Assembly (NCBI GenBank): GCA_023393115.1
Contig: JAEWMS010000012.1
Location: 43,739 to 107,738, forward strand
Length of the DNA: 64,000 bases
Direction: 5' to 3'
DNA from: Bacillota bacterium
GTDB lineage: Bacteria; Bacillota; Clostridia; Acetivibrionales; DSM-1351
Shown one piece after another: positions 54,038 to 61,867 of this stretch. Numbering within the stretch: position 1 is the stretch's first letter; every line of letters begins with the position of its first letter. The translations under genes were made by a program, and so were the position numbers. The notes below the pieces were generated by a model, which did no database searches, had not been told where the DNA came from, and was given only the letters and a program-made list of their open reading frames with translations.

Positions 54038-54070
54038 AAAAAAGCCATTATAATAATAATGACTTTTTTT
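54038..54070 (-). terminator. Terminator of veg
   Basis: AAAAAAGCCATTAT pairs with ATAATGACTTTTTT (one mismatch) about 85 bp after the veg stop. T-runs exist on both strands. A second small hairpin, ACCCAT...ATGGGT, follows on the plus side. Confidence 0.55.
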
Positions 54071-54152
54071 GCACCCATAAAAATATGGGTTAATTATATT
54101 ATTAAGTTTTCTCAGAAAGCTGTATCAACTCTTAGAAGAGAATGGCTTAAGA

Positions 54153-54419
54153 CTAACATACCTGAATTTTTTTATCATCCTTATATACAACCAACTCAAC
54201 TGCTTTTGTCAGTATATCAGTGTAGCTATATGAAACCCTTCTGGTATTATCGTATTCGTTCTCGAACTTAACAACAAAAATACTCGGATAAGTATTTTCG
54301 AGAACACCTTCTCTTATAAAAGATTTTTTACGACCTTTGTTTGCTCTAAGTTGTACCTTTTCTCCAATACAACCTTCTATGTCCCTCTTTATTTGAAAGA
54401 GTTCACCTCGATCTATCAT
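54153..54419 (-). CDS. veg: Veg protein
   Basis: 88-residue small basic beta-barrel-like protein conserved in Firmicutes, implicated in biofilm gene control in Bacillus. It contains IKRDIEGCIGEKVQLRANKG, RKKSFIREGVLENTYPSIFV and TRRVSYSYTDILTKAVEL. The ATG at 54419 follows GAGGTGATAGC. It is preceded by two tandem consensus sigma-A promoters, in keeping with the well-known strength of the Bacillus veg promoter. Confidence 0.92.
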   Translation of the reverse strand: MIDRGELFQIKRDIEGCIGEKVQLRANKGRKKSFIREGVLENTYPSIFVVKFENEYDNTRRVSYSYTDILTKAVELVVYKDDKKIQVC

Positions 54420-54446
54420 GCTATCACCTCATCATCAGTTTAATTA

Positions 54447-54475
54447 ATTATAGCATAAATGTGTCGGCTTGTCAA
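54447..54475 (-). promoter_or_regulatory. veg proximal promoter P1, perfect sigma-A consensus
   Basis: Minus-strand TTGACA (54470-54475), 17-bp spacer, TATAAT (54447-54452). Both hexamers match consensus exactly, predicting a leader of about 20 bases. Confidence 0.85.
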
Positions 54476-54484
54476 AAATATTCT

Positions 54485-54513
54485 ATTATACAAGCGTATT
54501 GCATCTATGTCAA
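54485..54513 (-). promoter_or_regulatory. veg distal promoter P2, perfect sigma-A consensus
   Basis: Minus-strand TTGACA (54508-54513), 17-bp spacer, TATAAT (54485-54490). It is spaced 38 bp from P1 with the same exact hexamers. Confidence 0.85.
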
Positions 54514-54661
54514 GCATTTTTTTTGCATTTGAGTGCTTATATTACCCAAAAACAAGGGGTTTTAGTAAAATATAGCAATAATTATTTCCTAAAAATATTA
54601 ACTGTTTACAATAATATTGTTCAGGAAACCATATTAGTAAGCAGGTATTTTAGTTCTTGTC

Positions 54662-54835
54662 CTATTGTTTAATATCAAGATCTTCTTCTTCTGCGTCCGC
54701 AATTAACCTAACCTCTACACCTTTTAGAATAATGATTTTCTTTCCGTTCACATATCTTATATCCGATACCCGGAAAAGAACATCTTTCTGGTAAGACTTC
54801 CTATATACCAGGCTGCCTATTTCAATTTGTTGCAT
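54662..54835 (-). pseudogene. yabG: YabG N-terminal domain only (truncated sporulation protease gene)
   Basis: 57 codons, starting at ATG 54835 after GGGGAAGGCAATTT. The sequence IGSLVYRKSYQKDVLFRVSD, then ILKGVEVRLIADAEEEDL matches the start of YabG, a protease of about 290 residues that trims spore coat proteins. It then stops at TAG, and the 150 bases before the veg promoter are AT-rich with no further YabG coding. The gene order yabG-veg-sipL-ispE is preserved as in relatives, supporting identity. It may be a relic, or a small protein kept for its SH3-like domain, because the ribosome site and frame are intact. Confidence 0.65.
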
Positions 54836-54979
54836 AAATTGCCTTCCCCTCATAGTTTAGTATGCCAACTTTTGAATTTATTATTATTTTTATACGTGGT
54901 TATATGTATCCAAAAAATTCAAAAATTTTTTTATACTATATTTTATGCGTTTTTTAAAGGGTTTGTGATTTTTATGTTT

Positions 54980-55008
54980 TTGAAGTTTTACAGTTGTTGT
55001 TGTATAAT
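54980..55008 (+). promoter_or_regulatory. Predicted promoter of fhs
   Basis: TTGAAG (54980-54985), 17-bp spacer, TATAAT (55003-55008), about 100 bp before the fhs start. Confidence 0.55.
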
Positions 55009-55114
55009 CAACAATATATAATTTCACTATAAATTATTTTTATGTTCTTTCTATAGTTAGTTATTAATTTAAATATATTCAACAAATAAAATCCAGTTGG
55101 AAAGGAGAAACACA

Positions 55115-56785
55115 TTGCTTACAGATATTCAAATAGCACAAAACTGTAAAATGCTCCATATCAGGAAAATAGCTGAAAAACTTGGTATAGCCGAGGAATA
55201 TCTCGAGTACTACGGTAATCACAAAGCCAAGCTTTCCGAAGGTCTATGGAACAAGGTTAAAAATAACAAGGACGGTAAATTGGTGCTGGTTACAGCTATA
55301 AATCCCACACCTGCCGGTGAAGGCAAGACTACTACTACCGTCGGGCTGGGTCAGGCTATGTCCAGGATAGGAAAAAATGCAGTAATTGCACTCAGAGAAC
55401 CTTCTCTGGGTCCGGTAATGGGTATAAAGGGAGGAGCTGCCGGAGGCGGCTATGCCCAGGTAGTACCTATGGAGGATATTAATCTGCACTTTACAGGTGA
55501 CATGCATGCTATTACCGCTGCAAACAACCTTCTATCCGCCGCTATTGACAATCACCTTCAGCAGGGAAATGCTCTTAATATCGATCCCAGACAAGTAGTC
55601 TGGAAGCGCTGTATGGATATGAATGACAGAGCACTTAGAAATGTCATTGTGGGTCTGGGTGGAAAAATGAACGGTGTTCCCAGGGAAGATGGTTTTAACA
55701 TTACTGTGGCTTCTGAAATCATGGCTATCCTGTGCCTGGCGTCCGACATCTCTGACCTAAAAAAGCGCCTGGGCAGCATTATAATCGGATATACTTACGA
55801 GGGACAGCCTGTTACTGCACGAGATCTCAAAGTTGACGGCGCTATGACGCTTTTATTGAAGGACGCCATAAAGCCAAATCTGGTTCAGACTCTTGAGGGC
55901 ACTCCAGCCATAATGCACGGAGGACCTTTTGCAAACATTGCCCATGGGTGCAACAGTGTTACTGCTACAAAGTACGCCTTGAAGCTGGCGGATTATGTTA
56001 TTACCGAGGCAGGCTTCGGTGCCGATCTAGGCGCTGAGAAGTTCTTTGATATCAAATGCCGCTTTGCAGGCTTTAAACCGGCCGCAGTAGTTTTGGTTGC
56101 TACTATCAGGGCTCTTAAGTACAATGGCGGGATTAAGAGAGAAAATTTAAAAGATGAAAATATTCCTGCTCTTTCACTGGGTTTTGCAAATGTGGAGAAG
56201 CATATAGAAAACCTGAAGCAGTTTGGTGTGCCTGTTTTGGTTGCCATAAATCATTTTGATACAGATACAGACGCAGAAATTCAGCTTGTACGCGACAGAT
56301 GTACTGCACTAGGTGTAAAGGTGGCTTTCTCGGATGTTTTCCTTAAGGGCGGTGAAGGTGGCATTGAACTGGCTCAGAAACTTGTAGAGTTGACTGACTC
56401 CACAGAATCCAATTTTGCCCCAATATACGCTGCAACACTTCCTATAAGAGAAAAGATCAAGACAATCGTAACAAAGATTTATGGCGGGGATTCGGTAATT
56501 TATACCGCTGCTGCCGAGAAGTCAATTGCCAAGATTGAAGAGATGGGCCTTGATAAACTGCCAGTTTGTATGGCAAAAACTCAATATTCCTTATCTGATA
56601 ATCCGGCATTGCTTGGAAGACCAACCGGATTTGATGTTACAGTACGTGAGGTTAGAATTTCTGCCGGGGCTGGCTTTATCGTGGCTCTTACAGGAGATAT
56701 TATGACAATGCCCGGACTTCCGAAAGTCCCGGCTGCTGAAAAGATCGACATAGATGAAAATGGGGTCATAACAGGATTGTTTTAG
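55115..56785 (+). CDS. fhs: Formate-tetrahydrofolate ligase
   Basis: 556-residue cytoplasmic ATP-dependent enzyme making 10-formyl-THF from formate, used in one-carbon metabolism and the Wood-Ljungdahl methyl branch. It has the P-loop TPAGEGKTTTTVGL, the formate/THF region EPSLGPVMGIKGGAAGGG, HFTGDMHAITAANNLLSA, TEAGFGADLGAEKFFDIKCR and the C-terminal GDIMTMPGLPKVPAAEKIDI. I chose the TTG at 55115 because AAAGGAG lies seven bases before it and the resulting length matches the family. A TTG at 55097 precedes that ribosome site. It is a single gene ended by a strong terminator. Confidence 0.94.
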   Translation: MLTDIQIAQNCKMLHIRKIAEKLGIAEEYLEYYGNHKAKLSEGLWNKVKNNKDGKLVLVTAINPTPAGEGKTTTTVGLGQAMSRIGKNAVIALREPSLGPVMGIKGGAAGGGYAQVVPMEDINLHFTGDMHAITAANNLLSAAIDNHLQQGNALNIDPRQVVWKRCMDMNDRALRNVIVGLGGKMNGVPREDGFNITVASEIMAILCLASDISDLKKRLGSIIIGYTYEGQPVTARDLKVDGAMTLLLKDAIKPNLVQTLEGTPAIMHGGPFANIAHGCNSVTATKYALKLADYVITEAGFGADLGAEKFFDIKCRFAGFKPAAVVLVATIRALKYNGGIKRENLKDENIPALSLGFANVEKHIENLKQFGVPVLVAINHFDTDTDAEIQLVRDRCTALGVKVAFSDVFLKGGEGGIELAQKLVELTDSTESNFAPIYAATLPIREKIKTIVTKIYGGDSVIYTAAAEKSIAKIEEMGLDKLPVCMAKTQYSLSDNPALLGRPTGFDVTVREVRISAGAGFIVALTGDIMTMPGLPKVPAAEKIDIDENGVITGLF

Positions 56786-57171
56786 ACTGGAGTTTTTAGA
56801 TTAAATCATTCAAAATAGAGCATTTAAATTAGTGGATGCTTATTTCACATAAAAAGATCACACCCTCCACCTGTGTGATCTTTTTTATTCTGGTTTTTCT
56901 TTCCGGGTTCGTTTTGTTACAAACCTAACCTACTGTCCCAAGCCCACCTTTTATGATTCGATGAATACTTACAGTCTTTACTCTTAGTACCTTTTGATCC
57001 ACCTGTCTTATGGTAATAGCCGCACTCGATACCTTTGAAATCCCAATAATGGTATAATTTTTATGTAAAAATGAACCCTTTTATTGAGTTCAGACTCTAT
57101 TACTATATACAACATATGATGTACTTAAATTTGTGTTAACACACCACTTTTAATTATAAGGAGCTGAGTTT
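56786..57171. other. Intergenic region between fhs and the first ECF sigma gene
   Basis: 386 bp. It holds the fhs terminator (56851-56886). On the minus strand, 56917-57060 is a 47-codon open stretch without a start. It reads YHYWDFKGIECGYYHKTGG and later HKRWAWDSRLGL, rich in Trp, Tyr and Lys. This could be the tail of a lost gene or chance. No clear promoter for the sigma gene was found. Confidence 0.4.
56851..56886 (+). terminator. Terminator of fhs
   Basis: GATCACAC (56856-56863) pairs with GTGTGATC (56873-56880), followed by six T. Flanking A/T runs could also pair. Confidence 0.85.
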
Positions 57172-57783
57172 TTGGAGATTGATGAGACTATAGATCATCG
57201 TGCTGAGGTTTTTAGTATTACAGAAACTGTAACCAAAAGCCTTTCAGGTGATCTGGAGTGCTTTGAGGAGCTTTTTAAACAGTTTTATAGAAAAGCACAC
57301 GGTACTGCCTACAATATTTGCGGCAGTAAATCCATTGCCGAGGATATTGTTCAGGAAGCGTTTATAATTTGCTATAGATCCATAAAAAGCCTGAAGAACC
57401 CTGAAGCCTTTAACACCTGGTTTTATAGAGTTATAGTCAGACTAAGCTGGCGTATGGTCAAAAAGCAGAAAATTAACAGTTGTATCGGAGATTACAGTAG
57501 TACTTTAGTATCTGCTGATACAACAGATTCCATATGCAATAATTTAGTTATTCGGCAAAAGATTAATAATCTGAAACTGCCTTTAAAAACAGTATTGATC
57601 CTGTTTTACTTCAATGATTTGTCAGTAAGTGAAATTTCAAAGGTATTGGGTTGTTTTGAAGGTACTGTAAAATCAAGGCTTTATAAGGCAAGAAAAATAC
57701 TTAAGATGGAATTAGCTTTTTTGAACGAAGAAAGTGCTGGTAATTTAATAGTTAATTTTAAGGAGGTCGATTTGAATGAGTGA
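57172..57783 (+). CDS. ECF-type RNA polymerase sigma factor
   Basis: 203-residue sigma-70 family ECF factor. Region 2 is around 30-95 (CFEELFKQFYRKAHGTAYNI, IAEDIVQEAFIICYRSIKSL, INTWFYRV-like FNTWFYRVIVRLSWRMVKKQ). Region 4 is around 135-185 (LPLKTVLILFYFNDLSVSEI, GTVKSRLYKARKIL). A TTG start at 57172 follows AAGGAG eight bases upstream. The gene overlaps the next by 8 bp, the usual sign of a sigma factor coupled to its anti-sigma or membrane partner. Confidence 0.9.
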   Translation: MEIDETIDHRAEVFSITETVTKSLSGDLECFEELFKQFYRKAHGTAYNICGSKSIAEDIVQEAFIICYRSIKSLKNPEAFNTWFYRVIVRLSWRMVKKQKINSCIGDYSSTLVSADTTDSICNNLVIRQKINNLKLPLKTVLILFYFNDLSVSEISKVLGCFEGTVKSRLYKARKILKMELAFLNEESAGNLIVNFKEVDLNE

Positions 57784-58720
57784 ACTGGATAATTTAATAA
57801 AAAGTTCCTTACAAACCGGTATAGATATAAGTGAAGCTGACTGTGAAAATAATTATATTAGGTTTAAAAACAATATTAAGTTTAAAAAAATAAAAAGATA
57901 TCCTTCTATAGGGCTTTATGCGGTTAACCTGCATAAAGCGGCAGTAATAACAATTTGTAGCCTTATTTGTGTTGCTGCTATATTGGTAGGTTCCTCTAAT
58001 AATGTTAAGGCAATGGCTCTTGATGCATTTAATACTGTAAAAATGCTTTTTGTTACTGAGAAAACAGAGGACGGAATTGAAATTGTTCAAAAACCCAGTA
58101 GCAATGTAATGTTCCAACCGGATGTATTTAAGGTAACTTATAAGACTGAAGCGGAAATTGAGAAATTAATTGGTTATCCTGTAATTTTTCCGAATTTACT
58201 TGATGATTGTTTTGAATTACAAGACCGTCACCTACTGATCGGTTTGGAGAAGGAGATCCCATATGATGACAAAACAGTGTTTATGAGCAGAATGGAGACT
58301 GCAATCGAAGATCAGGATGAATTTAACGAATTATCTCCTTACCAACCCTTTAGAGGTGTCAGCTGCTTATATAAATATACAAAAGCTGACCGTAAATATG
58401 GAGTAACATTCCAAATTTCTTCGTGGCCAATATCCGATACTCCTGACTATAGCCCCAATTCAAATATAGAAGAAGTTAAAATCGGAGATGTAAAAGGCTA
58501 TTGGATTAATGTCAAATACCCTGAGTACCCCTTTACACTCCCCGGTGAAGATCCAATGACTTTTGAGCCAACTATTAAGGATGACTTTAATAGACTTTCC
58601 TGGCTTCAGAATGGTAGAACCTATTCCTTGCACATAATCCGAACTACAAATGTAGAACTTATCACTAAAGATGACGCCATAAGACTGGCAGAAGAATTTA
58701 TTAATGCTCAGCAAAAATAA
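57776..58720 (+). CDS. Single-pass membrane partner of the ECF sigma factor (DUF4367-like), putative anti-sigma
   Basis: 314-residue protein. A cytoplasmic N-terminal segment (1-55) is followed by one transmembrane helix (about 57-75, AAVITICSLICVAAILVGS) and a large extracytoplasmic part. This ends with GRTYSLHIIRTTNVELITKD and AIRLAEEFIN, similar to DUF4367 domains. The short cytoplasmic tail plus membrane helix and the 8-bp overlap with the sigma gene point to an anti-sigma/sensor role (inference). The inducer is unknown. Confidence 0.7.
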   Translation: MSELDNLIKSSLQTGIDISEADCENNYIRFKNNIKFKKIKRYPSIGLYAVNLHKAAVITICSLICVAAILVGSSNNVKAMALDAFNTVKMLFVTEKTEDGIEIVQKPSSNVMFQPDVFKVTYKTEAEIEKLIGYPVIFPNLLDDCFELQDRHLLIGLEKEIPYDDKTVFMSRMETAIEDQDEFNELSPYQPFRGVSCLYKYTKADRKYGVTFQISSWPISDTPDYSPNSNIEEVKIGDVKGYWINVKYPEYPFTLPGEDPMTFEPTIKDDFNRLSWLQNGRTYSLHIIRTTNVELITKDDAIRLAEEFINAQQK

Positions 58721-58771
58721 AATTCAGCGCATATACCAATTACTAAATTAAATTGGTATATGCAAAATAAC

Positions 58772-58812
58772 TGCCTGCCCTCGAACTTTCGACAGTTATA
58801 CGAGGGCAGGCA
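58772..58812. terminator. Bidirectional terminator between two convergent ECF modules
   Basis: TGCCTGCCCTCG (58772-58783) pairs perfectly with CGAGGGCAGGCA (58801-58812) between two convergent genes. No long T-run follows. Confidence 0.65.
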
Positions 58813-58851
58813 ATTGAAACGAAATATTAGGTATTGTGAAGCAGAAGTTAA

Positions 58852-59808
58852 TTACTTTATTGACTCTGCCATTTTAATCAACTCGTTTTTGTCAAGTTCG
58901 CCCTTTCCTATAAGAGAATAAAGTACTCCGTTGTATTCCCAATCAATACTGGTATCATGAATTACAGCATCAACGTTATTAATTTTAACCTTTTCCATAT
59001 CACCATAAGTCGACAATTCAAAGGCTGTCTCCTCATCAGCAAACCTTTGCTGCATAAAGAAAATTTTTTCGGTAGTCTCATTTGTAAAAAATAAGTCAAT
59101 GTATTTTGTCTTACTTACCTTTCCGGCATTGTCCTTATAGAATTCAGCTCTGTCGAATTTAAACCCATCCGGTAAAGATTCTGGCAGTATTACTTTAAAG
59201 CATGTATAGTCATTTAATTTCTCAGAATCTTTAACTATCAGCTTTCGTTCTTTATCATTTTTTCCTTTTTGTGATTCAGTTACGATTTCCCCGTTCACAT
59301 TACCAACGATTTTTTCTCCGTTAGCTGCATATACTTCTCCGGCATTTTCTTCTTTAATTACTTCCAGGGCATTTCCGTCTTTGTCAAATATCTTTCCCTT
59401 TAGTTCATCCGGAATCTGATACTCCTTTACCTCAGGACGCTCAACCTGTATAGCAGTAATATGTCCCAGCGAAATTGTATTTTTCACCTTTTCCAAAACC
59501 TCCTGAGCAAAGGTTGTTTGCATAAAAGTTACTACCAGTACTGCAACGGTTGCAGCAGTGACTGAAATACGCTTCAATTTTTTTGTTCTATTCATAAAAT
59601 AATCTCCTCTATTTTCAACATTTCTTTTAATTTTATTTAGTACTGCCTGTTTATTACTAGCCCCACTAAAATCCTGACCTGAAAATTTTCTGCCTGTCTC
59701 TATCAATTCAACAGCCTGCTCAAGCCCCAATTCTTTCGAGAGTTCAGTACCGCTGAAATAATCCTCCAGCTCAGCTGAGAATTGGTCAGTTATATTTTTT
59801 TTACTCAT
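58852..59808 (-). CDS. Membrane-anchored DUF4367-like protein, putative anti-sigma for the second ECF factor
   Basis: 318-residue protein. An N-terminal cytoplasmic region (about 1-80, with MSKKNITDQFSAELEDYFSG and KFSGQDFSGASNKQAVLNKI) precedes one membrane helix (about 84-102, VTAATVAVLVVTFMQTTFA). An extracytoplasmic domain ends VDAVIHDTSIDWEYNGVLYS and LIGKGELDKNELIKMAESIK, the DUF4367 pattern. It follows the ECF sigma gene by 20 bp in the same direction. It probably restrains that factor until a surface signal appears, as inferred from gene order. Confidence 0.7.
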   Translation of the reverse strand: MSKKNITDQFSAELEDYFSGTELSKELGLEQAVELIETGRKFSGQDFSGASNKQAVLNKIKRNVENRGDYFMNRTKKLKRISVTAATVAVLVVTFMQTTFAQEVLEKVKNTISLGHITAIQVERPEVKEYQIPDELKGKIFDKDGNALEVIKEENAGEVYAANGEKIVGNVNGEIVTESQKGKNDKERKLIVKDSEKLNDYTCFKVILPESLPDGFKFDRAEFYKDNAGKVSKTKYIDLFFTNETTEKIFFMQQRFADEETAFELSTYGDMEKVKINNVDAVIHDTSIDWEYNGVLYSLIGKGELDKNELIKMAESIK

Positions 59809-59828
59809 AGTGATCCCTCTCTTTCAAT

Positions 59829-60371
59829 CTAAATCTTCAACTTTTTAAGCATTCGGTAAATTATTATTCCGACATTGCTTTCAGTCATTTTAAGAAGTTC
59901 AGCAATTTCCTTATTTTTAAGAGCGGCACCAAACTTCAGTGCCATTATGTTTCTATCCCTTGCGTTCAGCGTATTCAAAGCCTTTAACAGGGTATCCTTA
60001 GTCTCGCCTTTTATCATTATCTCTTCAGGGTTCTTTTTTGTAGAGACTAGTTTATGAATTAGTTCAAAGGAAAGAAATTTTTGTTTTTTATGCTCTCTGA
60101 AATAATCATTTACCACATTTCTGGCTATTGCAAATAACCAGACTTCAAAAGGTGATTTCCTCTGAGTATATGTTTCTATTTTTCGGAATGCCTTTTCAAA
60201 GACCTGACTTGTCAAGTCCTCTGCTGAGAAGCGGCAGTATACCCGATAATATATATAGTTATAAATTCTTTTATAGTAAGTTTCAAATATAAAATCGAAC
60301 TCTTTATCTATATATACTCTTTCTTGGAATTCTTTTTCCAACAGCGAGTTGTGCAACACCTCCTGTTTCAT
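59829..60371 (-). CDS. ECF-type RNA polymerase sigma factor
   Basis: 180-residue ECF sigma factor. Region 2 (about 22-95) includes DFIFETYYKRIYNYIYYRVY, FSAEDLTSQVFEKAFRKIET and SPFEVWLFAIARNVVNDYFR. Region 4 (about 125-178) includes LNTLNARDRNIMALKFGAAL and KEIAELLKMTESNVGIIIYR. ATG at 60371 follows GGAAGGGGTATCGATAA. It is paired with the membrane protein downstream and lies head-to-head across a terminator with another ECF module. Confidence 0.9.
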   Translation of the reverse strand: MKQEVLHNSLLEKEFQERVYIDKEFDFIFETYYKRIYNYIYYRVYCRFSAEDLTSQVFEKAFRKIETYTQRKSPFEVWLFAIARNVVNDYFREHKKQKFLSFELIHKLVSTKKNPEEIMIKGETKDTLLKALNTLNARDRNIMALKFGAALKNKEIAELLKMTESNVGIIIYRMLKKLKI

Positions 60372-60512
60372 TTATCGATACCCCTTCCTGATTTTAACTT
60401 AGCTAAGTAATTTCATATGTTAATACGGTAAATTTTCAAATGTATTACAATATCCAATAATTTTTTTCATTTTTCAATGAAATAGTATTACTCCAATATG
60501 AAAATTGTACTA

Positions 60513-60552
60513 TAAAAAAAGCCTTCTATGATTTATATTATCATAGAAAGCA
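60513..60552 (-). terminator. Terminator of the CotS-family gene
   Basis: Minus-strand GCTTTCTATGAT pairs with ATCATAGAAGGC (one G-U pair) and is followed by seven T. Confidence 0.75.
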
Positions 60553-60603
60553 TCCATTTTTGTTAATCCATACTATATCATATGGGTTTATTACAATAAC
60601 CCC

Positions 60604-61587
60604 TTACATTGCACTGAACTTTTCTAAAAACTCTTTTAAGTACTTTACTTCATCTATAACTTCTTCAAGCCTGTTAATATAGTTTTGCTCTGACCAGCTC
60701 TTTTTGCTGTTATAATATTTATTTACAACTCTCCAGAACTTCTGAGGGAACATGAGCATAATCTTCATCAGATCCAGTTCACTTTCTGACAGGGACTCTA
60801 TTTTGCTGTATTCATTGATTATTAATGCCGCTTCATCCATGTCCCACTGGCACTTCCGCATTTTTCTCCTAAGTAGGTTGACCAGATCATAAACCTTCAG
60901 ATCATAACAGCAATACTCAAAATTAATAAGGTAAAATTCATTATTCTGGACGAATATGTTATGATGATTGAAATCGTGGTGTGAGATATTATTAATCTTT
61001 TCTGAATCCTCAACCAGTTCATAATAATCTGATGTGTCCAGAAGATTCAACGCTCTCTCTCCAAGCTCATAAAAGTAATCCACGTGCTTACACATTATAT
61101 AATCAAATTTCATCTTACCTTTTACAGCATTCTTCTTCAGCTTCTTTATCTCATCCAAACGTTTTCTGTAAGTGGACGGCAATCTGCCAAGTTCATTTCT
61201 AGGACTGCTGTTTTCAGAGCTATTAAAGCCAAGGGAGGCCCGATGCATTTTTGCCAGAAGTCTGGCACATTTAATACTTTCCTCTCTGTTATCCAGATTT
61301 GACTCACGACCCTCCACATATCTGCTCATATATATTGTTTGATCATTGTAGGTAATACATGAACTGCCTGAATTTGTAAAAATGGTTCTGTCTATATTGC
61401 AAAAGCCATTATGATAAAGGTGTTCCTTAACCTCAGCAATAAAGTTGATTCTTTCGGGTTTCAGACTAGTTATCTTAATGAGTCTTTTACCATTATCAGT
61501 ACTTGCAATAAACATATCCCTGAAATTACTGATACTATTTATCTTAATATCATAATTTTCCTGAAGTTCCCTTTCCAATTCATGCAT
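60604..61587 (-). CDS. CotS-family spore coat kinase-like protein
   Basis: 327-residue protein of the CotS/YutH aminoglycoside-phosphotransferase-like family, linked to the spore coat. The catalytic loop ISHHDFNHHNIFV keeps the HxDxxxxN pattern. The Mg-binding DxD position, however, reads LINFEYCCYDLKVYDL, with Asn replacing the first Asp, so kinase activity is doubtful. The start ATG at 61587 has GGAGG five bases upstream; an ATG four codons earlier precedes that site. It is a single gene. A coat role is inferred from the family. Confidence 0.82.
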   Translation of the reverse strand: MHELERELQENYDIKINSISNFRDMFIASTDNGKRLIKITSLKPERINFIAEVKEHLYHNGFCNIDRTIFTNSGSSCITYNDQTIYMSRYVEGRESNLDNREESIKCARLLAKMHRASLGFNSSENSSPRNELGRLPSTYRKRLDEIKKLKKNAVKGKMKFDYIMCKHVDYFYELGERALNLLDTSDYYELVEDSEKINNISHHDFNHHNIFVQNNEFYLINFEYCCYDLKVYDLVNLLRRKMRKCQWDMDEAALIINEYSKIESLSESELDLMKIMLMFPQKFWRVVNKYYNSKKSWSEQNYINRLEEVIDEVKYLKEFLEKFSAM

Positions 61588-61805
61588 ATAGGCCTCCATA
61601 TACTACCTGAACCTAGTGGCTACAAGTTAACCCGGTTATTCCCATAAAGTGTACTGTTGAGACAAATTAGTGATTACTGACTATAATTTCTTATTTTTAA
61701 GAACTTTCGCTATTAGATTATATGAACCTTTGGCAATATGTAGAATTAAAATTAATATACTTATGGCTTTAACTTGAATCAGGACAAAAAAGAGGTATTA
61801 CACGC

Positions 61806-61864
61806 AAAAAAGAAGGTTCCCATGAACCTTCTTTTTCGGAGAATTTTAGCTTCGCTAAAATTCT
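61806..61864 (-). terminator. Two consecutive hairpins ending the por operon
   Basis: AGAATTTTAGC (61840-61850) pairs with GCTAAAATTCT (61854-61864) around TTC, right after the porB stop. Then GAAGGTTC (61812-61819) pairs with GAACCTTC (61824-61831), followed on the minus strand by six T. The second is the classic terminator. Confidence 0.75.
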
Positions 61865-61867
61865 TTA

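Noticed and set aside
54008..54271. 87-codon plus-strand frame overlapping veg
   Set aside because: It runs through the veg terminator and antisense to veg without a ribosome site.
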